64,000 nucleotides of DNA from Paracoccus sediminis (GTDB lineage: Bacteria; Pseudomonadota; Alphaproteobacteria; Rhodobacterales; Rhodobacteraceae), in assembly GCF_900188295.1 (NCBI RefSeq), contig NZ_FZNM01000001.1:434001-498000 (forward strand), written 5' to 3'. The translations under genes and the position numbers were made by a program. Shown here piece after piece: positions 1-9,060 of this stretch (position 1 is the stretch's first letter; every line of letters begins with the position of its first letter). A model generated the notes under the pieces. The model searched no databases. It worked only from the letters and a program-made list of their open reading frames with translations, and was not told the DNA's origin.

Positions 1-1867
1 CAACTATGTCCTGCGCGAGATGTGGCAGAACGGCTATATCACCGAGGCGGTCTATCAGGCCGAGGCGAAGCTGCCGCTGAAATCGGTGCAGAACGGCGAT
101 TACCCCTCCTTTCGCCAGCAGTTGCCGCCGCGCGATTACTTTACCGACGAAATCCGCCGCCAGCTGTCGCTTGAATTCGGGCAGGACGAGTTCTTTGGGG
201 GGGGCCTGACGATCCGCGCCACCGTGGACCCAGACTTGCAATCGGCCGCCGCCGACGCCCTGCGCGCGGCGCTGGAGGATTACGACCGGGGCGCCGGCGT
301 CTGGCGCGGCACGGGCGAGACGGTCCCCGCAGACCAGTTGGGCAGCGAGGCCGCATGGCGCGGCGCGCTGTGGCAGGCCAAGGTTCCTCGCGACATTCCC
401 GGCTGGCGTCCCGCCGTGGTGCTGGAACTGGGCGACAGCGACGCGCGCATTGGCATCGAGGGGATCGAGGAAGACGCCGACGGCCACTGGATCCCGGCCG
501 AGGACGTGCAATGGGCGCGCAAGCGCGGGCCGGACAGCCGCCTTGGCCCGCGCGCGCAGGTCGCGGGCGATCTGGTCGCCGTGGGCGACGTGGTGCTGGT
601 CCGGGCAATGACGCGCGACGGCGACGGCGGCTTCATCCGCTGGACCCTGCGCCAGATCCCCGAGGTTCAGGGCGGGTTCATGGCCATGGACGTGAACACC
701 GGCCGCGTGATGGCGATGCAGGGCGGGTTCAGCTACCAGTCCTCGGTCTTTAACCGGGCGACGCAGGCGCAGCGCCAGCCGGGGTCGTCGTTCAAGCCCT
801 TTGTCTATGCGGCGGCCTTGGACAACAACTATACCCCCGCCACCATCGTCGTGGACGAGCCGATCACGCTGAACACGCCGTTCGGGTTGTGGGAACCCAA
901 GAACTCGACCGGCAAGACATACGGCCCCACGCCGCTGCGCACCGGCATCGAGATGTCGCGGAACCTGATGACCATCCGCATCGCCCAGGACATCGGGATG
1001 GAACGCGTGGCGGAATATGCCGAACGCTTCGGCGTCTATGACGACCTGAAACCGTTCCTGGCCAACGCGCTGGGGGCGCAGGAAACCACGCTGTTCAAGA
1101 TGGTCGCGGCCTATGCGATGTTCGCCAACGGCGGCGAACGGGTGGAGCCGACGCTGGTGGACCGCGTGCAGGACCGGCGCGGGCGCACCGTCTATCGCCA
1201 CGACCAGCGCGTCTGCGAAACCTGCGGCCAGCAGGCGCTGCCGGCGGGGCAGGGTCCGGTGATCGACACCAACCGCGAACGGGTGATGGACGCCGTGACC
1301 GCCTATCAGCTGACCTCGATGCTGGAAGGCGCGGTCGAACGCGGGTCGGGCAACAAAGTCGATCTGCCGGTGCCGATCGCGGGCAAGACGGGCACCACGA
1401 ACGATGCCAAGGACGTGTGGTTCATCGGCTATTCCAGCAACATCGTTGCAGGCTGCTATCTGGGATACGACCAGCCGCGCACGCTGGGCCGGAACGCCTA
1501 TGGCGGGACGCTGTGCGTGCCGGTGTTCCACGCCTTCATGCGCAAGGCGGTGGCCGAATTCGGCGGCACCGATTTCGCGGTTCCGCCGGGCGGCTATTGG
1601 GTCAAGATCGACCGCACCACCGGCCAGCGGCTGTCGGACAGCGCCACCGGCCCCAATGTCGTGGCGGAATATTTCCGCGACGGCACCGATCCCGACTGGG
1701 GTTCGCCGCTGATCGTGTCGGGCTTTGGCGACGGTCCTGTCGCCCTGCCGTGGGAGGCGGGCGCCGGATCGGGGTCGGGCACGTCGATCACCACCTCGAC
1801 CGGGGAACGCCGGGTGATCCCGCGCCAGACCGATTTCGGCACCATGTCGTCGGGCGGACTTTACTGA
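1..1867 (+). CDS. mrcA: penicillin-binding protein 1A (3' part of gene)
   Basis: Class A PBP that polymerises and cross-links peptidoglycan at the inner membrane. The reading frame is open from the left edge (first whole codon at position 2), so the N-terminal membrane anchor and most of the glycosyltransferase domain lie outside. About 621 residues are visible. The transpeptidase triad is present: SSFK at 784-795 (SxxK), SRN near 955, and KTGTT near 1384. An OB-like insert precedes the transpeptidase domain (residues VPAEDVQWARKRG region), as in PBP1A. It ends with a Gly/Ser-rich tail. The neighbouring mgtC-like gene converges on its 3' end 10 bases away. Family call is firm; 1A rather than another class A member is inferred from the insert. 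Confidence 0.93.
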   Translation, partial: NYVLREMWQNGYITEAVYQAEAKLPLKSVQNGDYPSFRQQLPPRDYFTDEIRRQLSLEFGQDEFFGGGLTIRATVDPDLQSAAADALRAALEDYDRGAGVWRGTGETVPADQLGSEAAWRGALWQAKVPRDIPGWRPAVVLELGDSDARIGIEGIEEDADGHWIPAEDVQWARKRGPDSRLGPRAQVAGDLVAVGDVVLVRAMTRDGDGGFIRWTLRQIPEVQGGFMAMDVNTGRVMAMQGGFSYQSSVFNRATQAQRQPGSSFKPFVYAAALDNNYTPATIVVDEPITLNTPFGLWEPKNSTGKTYGPTPLRTGIEMSRNLMTIRIAQDIGMERVAEYAERFGVYDDLKPFLANALGAQETTLFKMVAAYAMFANGGERVEPTLVDRVQDRRGRTVYRHDQRVCETCGQQALPAGQGPVIDTNRERVMDAVTAYQLTSMLEGAVERGSGNKVDLPVPIAGKTGTTNDAKDVWFIGYSSNIVAGCYLGYDQPRTLGRNAYGGTLCVPVFHAFMRKAVAEFGGTDFAVPPGGYWVKIDRTTGQRLSDSATGPNVVAEYFRDGTDPDWGSPLIVSGFGDGPVALPWEAGAGSGSGTSITTSTGERRVIPRQTDFGTMSSGGLY

Positions 1868-1877
1868 GGGACGTGGC

Positions 1878-2405
1878 TCAGCGGTCGTCCCGCGTCGCCG
1901 GGGGCCGTTCCGCCGGGGCCTTTCCCCGGTGCTTTTCATGCGCGGGCGTGCTGATGATCCGCACCATCCACAGGATCACCACCGCCAAAGCCGTGCCCAT
2001 CACGGCCAGCAAGCCGTCGCCCGTTCCGGATGCCAGACCGACCGCCCCCGCCAGCCACATCGACGCGCCGGTCGTCACGCCGCGCACGCTGCCGCCGCTG
2101 AAGATGATGGAACCGGCGGCCAGAAAGGCCACGCCCGCCGTCACCGCCTCGATCAGGCGCAGGGGGTCGATCTGCAAGGTGTCGCTTCCGCCTGCGGGGA
2201 AATGCGTCAGTTCCATCGCGACGATGGTGAACATCGCCGCCGCCAGGGAAATCAGCATATGCGTGCGCAGCCCCGCCGCGCGGGCACTGATTTCGCGTTC
2301 CCAGCCGATCAGCGCGCCCAGACCCACAGCAAGGACCAGCCGCATGACGACCACGGGCAGGGGAATGGATTGCAAGGGCTGGAACAGGTCAAGAAGGTCG
2401 GACAT
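1878..2405 (-). CDS. MgtC/SapB-family inner-membrane protein
   Basis: Protein of 175 residues with about four hydrophobic segments, carrying the MgtC/SapB signature around [17 protein letters not shown] and the following [13 protein letters not shown]. Family members are linked to Mg2+ homeostasis and survival under acid or phagosomal stress, but many environmental homologues have no known role. The ATG at 2405 was chosen because it starts directly at the predicted first helix; an upstream in-frame extension would add an unlikely arginine-rich leader. It has a charged C-terminal tail. It stands alone, divergent from prfB and convergent with the PBP gene. Function beyond family membership is not shown. 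Confidence 0.8.
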   Translation of the reverse strand: MSDLLDLFQPLQSIPLPVVVMRLVLAVGLGALIGWEREISARAAGLRTHMLISLAAAMFTIVAMELTHFPAGGSDTLQIDPLRLIEAVTAGVAFLAAGSIIFSGGSVRGVTTGASMWLAGAVGLASGTGDGLLAVMGTALAVVILWMVRIISTPAHEKHRGKAPAERPPATRDDR

Positions 2406-2545
2406 GGCGGCAACGTGGCGGTTTCGTGACAGGAAAGTCAATGCCGGTTGCCCCGCGGCAACGGCCCCGTCCGGCCCCGACCCTTGCCCGGCGGCGTCCG
2501 CCGCGCTATCACCCCGGACCTGACGCCAGCCCAAGGATTCCGCCC

Positions 2546-3673
2546 ATGCGCGCCGAGACGCAGTCCATCATCGAATCCATCAAGCGATCCCTGACCCTGC
2601 TGGGACAGCGGATGGATTGGCAGACCGCGCCCCACCGGTTGGAGGAGATGAACGCGATGATCGAGGCGGGCGACCTGTGGTCCGATCCCGCCCGCGCGCA
2701 AAAGCTGATGCGCGAACGCCAGGCGCTGGTGGATGCCCTTGAAACCTATCGGCGCATCGACGGCGACCTGTCGGCCAACGCCGAAATGGTGGAACTGGCC
2801 GAGGAGGAAGGCGACGCCGACCTGGTGGCCGAGGCCGAGGCCAACCTGAAGGCGCTGGCCGAACTGGCCGCGCAAAAGGAACTGGAAGCCCTGCTGAACG
2901 GCGAGGCCGACGGCAACGACACCTTCCTGGAAATCAACGCGGGCGCGGGCGGCACCGAAAGCTGCGACTGGGCATCCATGCTGGCGCGCATGTATGTCCG
3001 CTGGGCCGAGAAGAAGGGCTACGAGGTCGAGCTGCTGTCTGAAACCGCAGGGGACGAGGCGGGCATCCGCAGCGCCGCCTACAAGATCAGCGGCCACAAC
3101 GCCTATGGCTGGCTGAAATCGGAATCGGGCGTGCACCGGCTGGTGCGCATCAGCCCTTATGACAGCGCGGCGCGGCGGCACACGTCGTTCAGTTCGGTCT
3201 GGGTCTATCCCGTGGTGGACGATAACATCGAGATCGACATTCCCGACCGCGACATCCGCATCGACACCTATCGGTCGTCGGGCGCGGGCGGGCAGCACGT
3301 CAACACCACCGATTCCGCCGTGCGGATCACCCACCTGCCCACCAACATCGTCGTCACCAGTTCCGAAAAGTCCCAGCACCAGAACCGCGCCAACGCCATG
3401 GCCGCGTTGAAGGCGCGCCTGTACCAGATGGAACTGGACAAACGGAACGCCGAGATCAACGCCCAGCACGCCGCCAAGGGCGACGCCGGATGGGGCAACC
3501 AGATCCGCAGCTATGTCCTGCACCCCTATCAGATGGTCAAGGATCTGCGCACCAGCGAGGAAACCAGCGACACCCAAGGCGTTCTGGACGGCGATCTGGA
3601 CGCCTTCATGGCCGCGACGCTGGCCCTGGATGTCGCGGGCAAAAGCCGGGCCGAGGCGAACGCCGCCGACTGA
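2546..3673 (+). CDS. prfB: peptide chain release factor 2
   Basis: RF2, which terminates translation at UGA and UAA codons. 375 residues. The universal GGQ motif is in [16 protein letters not shown]. The stop-recognition tripeptide region reads [13 protein letters not shown], so the canonical SPF of E. coli is SPY here, a variant I recall as normal in alphaproteobacteria. The start at 2546 begins the conserved [16 protein letters not shown]. The open frame extends upstream but is proline/arginine-rich and not protein-like. There is no in-frame TGA near codon 25, so no programmed +1 frameshift is needed. A hairpin follows the stop codon. Confidence 0.96.
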   Translation: MRAETQSIIESIKRSLTLLGQRMDWQTAPHRLEEMNAMIEAGDLWSDPARAQKLMRERQALVDALETYRRIDGDLSANAEMVELAEEEGDADLVAEAEANLKALAELAAQKELEALLNGEADGNDTFLEINAGAGGTESCDWASMLARMYVRWAEKKGYEVELLSETAGDEAGIRSAAYKISGHNAYGWLKSESGVHRLVRISPYDSAARRHTSFSSVWVYPVVDDNIEIDIPDRDIRIDTYRSSGAGGQHVNTTDSAVRITHLPTNIVVTSSEKSQHQNRANAMAALKARLYQMELDKRNAEINAQHAAKGDAGWGNQIRSYVLHPYQMVKDLRTSEETSDTQGVLDGDLDAFMAATLALDVAGKSRAEANAAD

Positions 3674-3678
3674 TCCCC

Positions 3679-3701
3679 GGTGCGGATGCAACGCCCGCAC
3701 C
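3679..3701 (+). terminator. hairpin after prfB
   Basis: GGTGCGG and CCGCACC form a perfect 7-bp stem with a 9-base loop five bases after the prfB stop codon. There is no strong T-run, so termination would be inefficient or factor-assisted. It may simply separate prfB from the patatin gene. Confidence 0.4.
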
Positions 3702-3759
3702 CCGATGGATTTGACGCGGTTTCCCGCTATGCTGCACATGCAAAAGAGCGGGGGCGGCA

Positions 3760-4827
3760 ATGGATGAAAAACGGATCAACCTGGCCTTGCAGGGCGGCGG
3801 CGCACATGGCGCATTCGCCTGGGGCGTGCTGGACCGGCTGCTGGACGAGGACTGGCTGACCATCGACGCGATCAGCGGCACCTCGGCCGGGGCATTGAAC
3901 GGGGCGGCGCTCAAGGGCGGACTGTCGCGCCATCCGGGCGCTGCGGGTCGCCGCGCCGCGCGCGAGAACCTGGATTTCCTGTGGGCGCAGGTCGGGCAGC
4001 GCAGCGACAACCGGATCGTGCGCTGGATGCATTCGATGTTTCCGGCCCCGCAGGGCATGGACCGGCTGACCGAACTGTTCTCTCCCGCCGCCTGGCTGGA
4101 TGGCCTGACACGGATCTTCAGCCCCTATGACTATGGCCCGTTCTATGTGAACCCGCTGGCCCCGGTGCTGCGCGATCTGCCCCATCCCGATTTCAGCAAC
4201 GCGCGCGGTCCGCAACTGTTCGTGGCGGCGTCCAACGTACGGACGGGACGGATCCGGGTGTTCACCAACGCGGCGGCGACGGCGGATGCCGTCATGGCGT
4301 CGGCCTGTCTGCCGAACCTGTTCCGCGCGGTCGAGATTTTTGATCCCGACACCGGCAAGGCCGAGGCATTCTGGGACGGCGGCTTCACCGGAAACCCGGC
4401 GCTGTTTCCCCTCTATGCGCCGCGGTTTTCGCGCGACATCGTGATCGTGAACATCAACCCGCTGCTGCGCGACGGCATCCCCCGCACCCCGGCCCAGATC
4501 GCCGACCGGGTGAACGAGGTCAGCTTCAACGCATCGCTGATGGCCGACCTGCGGGCCATCAACTTTGTCAAGAAGCTGTTCGCCGAGGATCGGTTGCAGA
4601 ACCGGGTGATGAAGAATCCGCTGATCCACATGATTCTGGACGACGTGCTGATGAACGACCTGACCGCGCGGTCCAAGCTGATGCCTGCGCCGGGCCTGCT
4701 TGCGCGGATGAAGCTGGCAGGCCAGACCGCCGCCGATGGCTTTCTGCGCGACCACGCGGACGCCCTGAACCTGCGGGACACGGTGGATCTGCCGGCCCTG
4801 TTCGCGGGATCGGGGATCGTAGGATAG
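3760..4827 (+). CDS. patatin-like phospholipase
   Basis: Cytoplasmic or membrane-associated serine hydrolase of 355 residues. Motifs seen: oxyanion-hole GGGAHGAFAWG near residue 12, nucleophile elbow GTSAG near residue 46, and the catalytic-dyad Asp in FWDGGFTGNP near residue 207. These are the three patatin-fold hallmarks of Ser-Asp lipid acyl hydrolases. No signal peptide is visible. Start ATG at 3760 is preceded by a G-rich stretch (GGGGGCGGC) that can serve as ribosome binding site. The gene is monocistronic and followed by tRNA-Val. Physiological substrate is unknown; phospholipid turnover or PHB-granule association are the usual options for this family. Confidence 0.88.
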   Translation: MDEKRINLALQGGGAHGAFAWGVLDRLLDEDWLTIDAISGTSAGALNGAALKGGLSRHPGAAGRRAARENLDFLWAQVGQRSDNRIVRWMHSMFPAPQGMDRLTELFSPAAWLDGLTRIFSPYDYGPFYVNPLAPVLRDLPHPDFSNARGPQLFVAASNVRTGRIRVFTNAAATADAVMASACLPNLFRAVEIFDPDTGKAEAFWDGGFTGNPALFPLYAPRFSRDIVIVNINPLLRDGIPRTPAQIADRVNEVSFNASLMADLRAINFVKKLFAEDRLQNRVMKNPLIHMILDDVLMNDLTARSKLMPAPGLLARMKLAGQTAADGFLRDHADALNLRDTVDLPALFAGSGIVG

Positions 4828-4894
4828 CCAAGGCGCGGACCAGTCAAGTTCCCGCTGGCCATTCCCCCCACCGGCCGCTAGAAGACAGCCCGGC

Positions 4895-4970
4895 GGGCGG
4901 TTAGCTCAGTTGGTAGAGCGCCTCGTTTACACCGAGGATGTCGGGGGTTCGAGTCCCTCACCGCCCACCA
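4895..4970 (+). tRNA. tRNA-Val (anticodon TAC)
   Basis: Full 76-base cloverleaf with encoded CCA. Acceptor GGGCGGT pairs with ACCGCCC. The D-arm has TTAGCTCAGTTGGTAGAGC. Anticodon stem CCTCG/CGAGG encloses loop TTTACAC with anticodon TAC. The T-arm contains GGTTCGAGTCC. Reads GUA and wobbles to other valine codons. Confidence 0.97.
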
Positions 4971-5080
4971 TCTTTCAATAGCTTAGCGGATTGTCGGGGT
5001 TTCGTGTGCGGGAATCCGGGACCGTCGCGCGGCGCTTTTTCCGGGCGATGCTTCTTTGCGGGACGATCGGAATTTTCCGC

Positions 5081-5109
5081 TTGCACCCCGCCGCGCTCCC
5101 TCCTATAGA
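5081..5109 (+). promoter_or_regulatory. sigma-70-type promoter for tRNA-Ala
   Basis: TTGCAC (5081-5086) and TATAGA (5104-5109) are separated by exactly 17 bases, close to housekeeping consensus. They sit about 40 bases upstream of tRNA-Ala, which places the start near 5116. This is the best sigma-70 match I saw in the window. Confidence 0.65.
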
Positions 5110-5148
5110 CCCCGCACGCGGCGTCGAAAGACGACGCGGACCTCCGGT

Positions 5149-5224
<76 letters not shown>

Positions 5225-5702
5225 AGATTCAACGTCATTGCAAGCCTTTGAGTTTTCCTCATGAGATGGGGGAAAGCAAAGCCCGGCGATGTCCCGGCAC
5301 GGTGGCGCCAGAGGGAAGCCCGCTGGTGGCCAGGCATTGGGCGACCGGATGTCATCTCGATGGTCCTGCCGACACCTCTGCGGTTCAGCACGGCAATGGA
5401 CGGCAGCGTGCCCCGATCCACGGGAAGAACCGGAGAAGATCTTCCGGTCTCGGGCCGGACAGGGTGCATGGCTTCGGCGGCCAGCCGGGCTGCTTGGTCG
5501 CCTCGGCGCCTTTGTCGCGCATCCATTCCTCGGGCCGATGACACGTGTCGCCCTGCACGCATCAGTGCTTTTTCAGGCAGGACCAAACATGCCCCCGGAT
5601 CGGCGTCGCTGTTTCACTGTTGGCGAAAGGAATGTCCATCAGCTTTGGCGGCCTTTGCAATTTCCATTGTATCAGGAAAGACGGCAGGGCCGCGTCGCGC
5701 CG
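5225..5702. other. 478-base gap with no recognisable gene
   Basis: I see no credible coding frame, no second tRNA and no strong terminator between tRNA-Ala and the convergent MBL hydrolase gene. Several open frames cross it but their translations are low-complexity arginine/proline-rich shadows. The tRNA 3' end is a common integration target, so this could be an eroded insertion, but I find no direct repeat of the tRNA end inside the window to support that. Confidence 0.5.
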
Positions 5703-6629
5703 TCACGCCCGCAACACGAACGCATAGGCATCGCCCGCGCGGGCGACCGTGCCGATCCCGCCCTGCGGCAGATGATATCCCAGGATCGTCCAGCCTTCCT
5801 CGGCAAGCCGCGCGAGCGTGGCCCGACGCGTCCGCGCGGCAAGCGCCGGGTCATGGTCGGTCGCAGCACCCAGATCGGGCCGGGCAAAGCCCGCCAGCAT
5901 GGTCACGAAATCGCCGGTCACGAACAGGCCTTCGGCGGGCGTGCCGACGGCAAAGGACATGTGGCCCGGCGTGTGGCCCGGCGTCATCACCGCACGGATG
6001 CCGGGCAGCACCTCGGCCCCGTCCGCGAACCGCTCGACGCGGCCGCCCAAGGCGGTCAGCCGCCGGATCGCGCCTGCGGCGAAGGACTGTCGGTCCGCGC
6101 CGATGGTGTCGATGGTCGCGGGGTGGGTCCAGTATTCGAATTCGACCTCGCCCATCCTGTGGGCGGCCTTGGCGAACAGCGGTTCGTCGAAATCGTCCAG
6201 CACGCCCCACAGATGGTCGGGGTGGCCGTGGGTGAAGATCACGTCCGTCACATCCTCGGGCGCGACGTCGATGGCGGCCAGGGCATCGACCAGGGTTCCC
6301 GCCGTCGGCATGAAATCGGATCCCGATCCGACGTCGAACAGAACCACCCGATCCGCCTGGCGCAGCAAGGTCACGTTCAACGGGCTGCGCAGCACCGCCT
6401 GCGGATCGATGTCCAGGCTGCGCAGCAGATCGCCGCGCTCGGCCTCGGGGATCATGGAAAAGGCAAAGTCGGACGGAAATTCGATATGACCGTCCGACAC
6501 GCTGTCGATGCGCAGGCCGCCTGCGGTCAGCGTGGTGACGGCCCAGCCGCGCAGGGGCGCAAGCGGCAGCACGGCCGCCGACATCAGCGCGGCGGCACGG
6601 GTCAGGAAAAAGCGGCGGGCAACAGGCAT
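5703..6629 (-). CDS. MBL-fold metallohydrolase, SoxH-like, exported
   Basis: Metallo-beta-lactamase-fold protein of 308 residues. The zinc motif HxHxDH appears as FTHGHPDHLWG, with a further metal His in TPGHTPGHMSF and Asp in FVTGDFVTM. The N-terminus MPVARRFFLTRAAALM has a twin-arginine-like motif and hydrophobic stretch, so export by Tat is likely. Start 6629 has a ribosome binding site GGAAAGGAACC; an ATG at 6656 would place extra residues before it. It lies behind soxV-soxW on the same strand. P. pantotrophus sox clusters carry SoxH, an MBL protein with a twin-arginine leader, so SoxH-like is a reasonable label. Its reaction is not known from sequence. Confidence 0.75.
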   Translation of the reverse strand: MPVARRFFLTRAAALMSAAVLPLAPLRGWAVTTLTAGGLRIDSVSDGHIEFPSDFAFSMIPEAERGDLLRSLDIDPQAVLRSPLNVTLLRQADRVVLFDVGSGSDFMPTAGTLVDALAAIDVAPEDVTDVIFTHGHPDHLWGVLDDFDEPLFAKAAHRMGEVEFEYWTHPATIDTIGADRQSFAAGAIRRLTALGGRVERFADGAEVLPGIRAVMTPGHTPGHMSFAVGTPAEGLFVTGDFVTMLAGFARPDLGAATDHDPALAARTRRATLARLAEEGWTILGYHLPQGGIGTVARAGDAYAFVLRA

Positions 6630-6663
6630 GGCGGTTCCTTTCCTGGCAAGGATCATGGCGGAT

Positions 6664-7215
6664 TCAGCGGGACAGCAGATCCTGAATGTCGCGCCCGGTG
6701 TCGGGTCCGCCCGCCGCCGCCCATTCCAGCACCCTCAGCGTGTCGTCGGCGTCCATGACGCCGGGGATCACCGCCATGGCCGCGCGGGCCACGTCGGTGT
6801 CGGGGGGCAGGGAAGGGGGCATCAGGATCAGCGTCGGAGTCAGCGGCACGCCCCATTTGGCGGCGGCGCGCTTTTCGGTCAGGATCTCGCCATCCGTGTC
6901 GGTCAGTTCGGTGGCCCCGAACAGATCGATCTGGATCACGTCGAACCGGTCGCGGATCAGGCGGTCGATGCGCGGATCGGTCAGCACCTCGTTGTGCAGC
7001 CGGGCGCAATAGATGCAGCCGCGCTGTTCCACGATCAGCAAAAGACGGCGGCCCGCGTCCGCGGCCTCCTGGTTGTCCTCGGCCAGATCCTTGAAGCTGG
7101 TCTTCAGCCAGTCCGGCTTGTGCAGGCCGTCGTCGCCCAGGGGTACCGGACCCGCAAGGACCGGATGCGCCGCAAGCGGCAGGACAAGGGCCAGGGCAAG
7201 ATGCAATCGTGTCAT
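6664..7215 (-). CDS. soxW: periplasmic thioredoxin SoxW
   Basis: Thioredoxin-fold protein of 183 residues with a signal peptide (MTRLHLALALVLPLAAHPVLA). It has a redox-active pair in EQRGCIYCARLHNE near residues 66-69 and the cis-Pro loop region GVPLTPTL. In sox systems SoxW receives electrons from SoxV across the membrane. The start codon overlaps the soxV stop (ATGA at 7212-7215), so the two are translationally coupled. The MBL gene follows 35 bases downstream in the same orientation. The name rests on family plus context with SoxV; a generic thioredoxin-like protein is the alternative. Confidence 0.82.
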   Translation of the reverse strand: MTRLHLALALVLPLAAHPVLAGPVPLGDDGLHKPDWLKTSFKDLAEDNQEAADAGRRLLLIVEQRGCIYCARLHNEVLTDPRIDRLIRDRFDVIQIDLFGATELTDTDGEILTEKRAAAKWGVPLTPTLILMPPSLPPDTDVARAAMAVIPGVMDADDTLRVLEWAAAGGPDTGRDIQDLLSR

Positions 7216-7949
7216 CGCGTTGTCGCACTCCAATCCATGGCGCCCACCATCACGGCGGCGATCCGGTTCACCCCGTCCGTGGCGATAAGGGCCGCGAACA
7301 GGATCAGCATGACCCCCATGACCCGTTCGACCATGCCCAGCATCCGCTGATGGCGTGCCGCCCAGTCCATGAAGGGCCGCGCAAAGAACGAGATCAGTAT
7401 AAACGGAAAGGTCATCGCCAGCCCATAGACCAGCAGCAGCGCCGCCCCCAGCGCCAGGCTGTCCTGCGCCGATGCCATGAACAGGATCGCCGCAAGCGCC
7501 GGTCCCGCGCAGGGGGTCCAGCCGAACCCGAAGGCCAGCCCCATCGTATAGGCGCCTGCCAGCGTCGCCGGATCGCCCGTCGATTCGATCCGTGCCTGAC
7601 GATACAGGAACGGGATGCGGATGACGCCCAGGAAATGCAGGCCGAACAGGGCAAGGACCGCCGCCGCCACCCAGGACAGTTCCGCCCGCCAGCGCGAGAA
7701 CGCCGATCCCATGGCCGTGGCGCCCAGCCCCAGCATCACGAAGATCGTCGTCACCCCCAGCGAAAAGGCGATGGCGCCCATCACCAGCCGACGCCGCGCC
7801 CGCGGATCCATTCTGCGCGATTCGCGCAGTTCGCCGATCGAGATGCCGGCCAGATAGCACAGATAGAACGGCACCATGGGCAGGATGCAGGGCGACAGGA
7901 ACGACAGCAATCCGGCCAGGGCAGCGCCGCCAAACGAGATTTCGGGCAT
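7212..7949 (-). CDS. soxV: CcdA/DsbD-family thiol-electron carrier SoxV
   Basis: Inner-membrane protein of 245 residues with six predicted helices. Each half carries a conserved cysteine-proline pattern: FLSPCILPMVPFY in the first and GWTPCAGPALAA in the second. This matches the CcdA/SoxV class that passes electrons from cytoplasmic thioredoxin to periplasmic thiol proteins. In sulfur oxidisers SoxV feeds SoxW and keeps the SoxYZ carrier active. The start at 7949 begins MPEISFGGAALAGLL, directly before helix one. It is coupled to soxW by ATGA and divergent from soxS. Confidence 0.87.
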   Translation of the reverse strand: MPEISFGGAALAGLLSFLSPCILPMVPFYLCYLAGISIGELRESRRMDPRARRRLVMGAIAFSLGVTTIFVMLGLGATAMGSAFSRWRAELSWVAAAVLALFGLHFLGVIRIPFLYRQARIESTGDPATLAGAYTMGLAFGFGWTPCAGPALAAILFMASAQDSLALGAALLLVYGLAMTFPFILISFFARPFMDWAARHQRMLGMVERVMGVMLILFAALIATDGVNRIAAVMVGAMDWSATTR

Positions 7950-8052
7950 CGGCAACCTTCCGGCAAGACCGCGCGGCTCGGGCAATCCCTTGTCGCCATG
8001 CTTGCAATGACATTTTATATCATCATATTGGAATACGTATCATCATCCGTCA
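7950..8052. promoter_or_regulatory. divergent soxV / soxS control region
   Basis: AT-rich 103-base gap between divergent soxV and soxS, in a GC-rich background. It contains ATATTGGAATA at 8025-8035, which differs by one base from the ATATTGCAATA-type core found ahead of soxX/soxR (10580-10589 region). That makes it a candidate second SoxR site. No clean -35/-10 pair could be fixed. Confidence 0.4.
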
Positions 8053-8508
8053 ATGCGGTTCCCGATGGCCATGACGCTGAATCCTGCCCGTTTCCGTGTT
8101 GCCGCCATGGCCGCAGCCGTGGTCTTGCTGTGGGCGATGGCCGCGACCGCGGCGGTCGCGCAATTCCGGTTGCTGATGTTCGAACAGGACGGATGCAGCT
8201 ATTGCCGGCGATGGAACGAGGACATCGGGCCGGCCTATCCCAAGACGGCCGAAGGCAGGGCCGCGCCCTTGCACCGGCTGGACATCAGGGCGCCCCTGCC
8301 GCCTGCCGTGACGCTGACCGGCCGGCGACCGGTCTTTACCCCCACCTTCGTGCTGTTGTCCGACGGAACCGAGGTCGGCCGCATCGAGGGTTATGCCGGC
8401 GACGAATTCTTCTGGGTTCTGCTGGACCGCATGTTGCGGGACGCGGGCTGGCAGGCGCCCGCGCCCGCCGCTGGCCCGGCTTCCGGCCCGGATCGTCCCG
8501 GCCCTTGA
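8053..8508 (+). CDS. soxS: periplasmic thioredoxin SoxS
   Basis: Thioredoxin-like protein of 151 residues, with an N-terminal hydrophobic export segment (VAAMAAAVVLLWAMAATAAVA) and a CxxC pair in FEQDGCSYCRRWNED. The SoxS class reduces and so reactivates SoxY in the periplasm. It is divergent from soxVW, as in Paracoccus sox clusters. No good ribosome binding site is visible; in-frame ATGs at 8053, 8065 and 8071 are all possible starts. The C-terminal tail is proline/alanine-rich. Short length and gene context support SoxS rather than a DsbA-type oxidase. Confidence 0.8.
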   Translation: MRFPMAMTLNPARFRVAAMAAAVVLLWAMAATAAVAQFRLLMFEQDGCSYCRRWNEDIGPAYPKTAEGRAAPLHRLDIRAPLPPAVTLTGRRPVFTPTFVLLSDGTEVGRIEGYAGDEFFWVLLDRMLRDAGWQAPAPAAGPASGPDRPGP

Positions 8509-8541
8509 CCTTTACGCCTACCCAATCAGGAGCGACCCATC

Positions 8542-9021
8542 ATGACCGAGACAGCAATTTCCAGGGCGTGCGGCGCGCTTTTGGCGCTCTGCCTGGCGCA
8601 GGGGCCGGCGGTTGCACAGGATGCCTTGCCGTCCGGCGCCGGCGCGGCCTATGTCCGCACCATCGAAGGATCGTTCGACGATGTCACCTTTGCCGTCGAA
8701 CAGGCCATCACGAACGAGGGGCTGGTGATCGACCTGACCAGCCATGTCGGCGACATGCTGGCCCGCACCAAGGAGGACGTGGGCGGTGCCAAGGATCTGT
8801 TCACGCAAGCCGACATCTTCAGCTTCTGTTCGGCCACGGTGTCGCGTCAGGTGATGGAGGCCGATCCGACGAACATCCAGCACTGCCCCTATTCGATCTT
8901 TGTCTACGAAACGGCGGACGCGCCCGGCACGGTCGTCGTCGGCCACCGCACCTATCCGGGCGAGACGATGAAGCCGGTCAACGAAATGCTGACCCGGCTG
9001 GTCGATACCGGGGCCGAATAG
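8542..9021 (+). CDS. DUF302-domain secreted protein
   Basis: Protein of 159 residues with a signal peptide ending near AVAQDALP. The remainder matches the DUF302 pattern: an N-terminal strand region with YVRTIEGSFDDV, then LFTQADIFSFCSA and PYSIFVYE. DUF302 proteins recur in sulfur and metal loci, but their biochemical role is unknown. The ribosome binding site AGGAG lies just upstream. It follows soxS by 33 bases on the same strand and is probably co-transcribed, which suggests an accessory periplasmic role. Convergent with the YeeE gene. Confidence 0.75.
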   Translation: MTETAISRACGALLALCLAQGPAVAQDALPSGAGAAYVRTIEGSFDDVTFAVEQAITNEGLVIDLTSHVGDMLARTKEDVGGAKDLFTQADIFSFCSATVSRQVMEADPTNIQHCPYSIFVYETADAPGTVVVGHRTYPGETMKPVNEMLTRLVDTGAE

Positions 9022-9060
9022 GGGGCCGAGTAGGACGGTTTTCCCGGCCGGGCGGCACGG

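Noticed and set aside
2426..2545. N-terminal extension or programmed frameshift in prfB
   Set aside because: The upstream in-frame residues are Pro/Arg-rich and unconserved in character, and no in-frame TGA with a frameshift motif is present.
5225..5702. Integrated element at the tRNA-Ala 3' end
   Set aside because: No direct repeat of the tRNA end, integrase gene or phage-like frame is visible in the gap.
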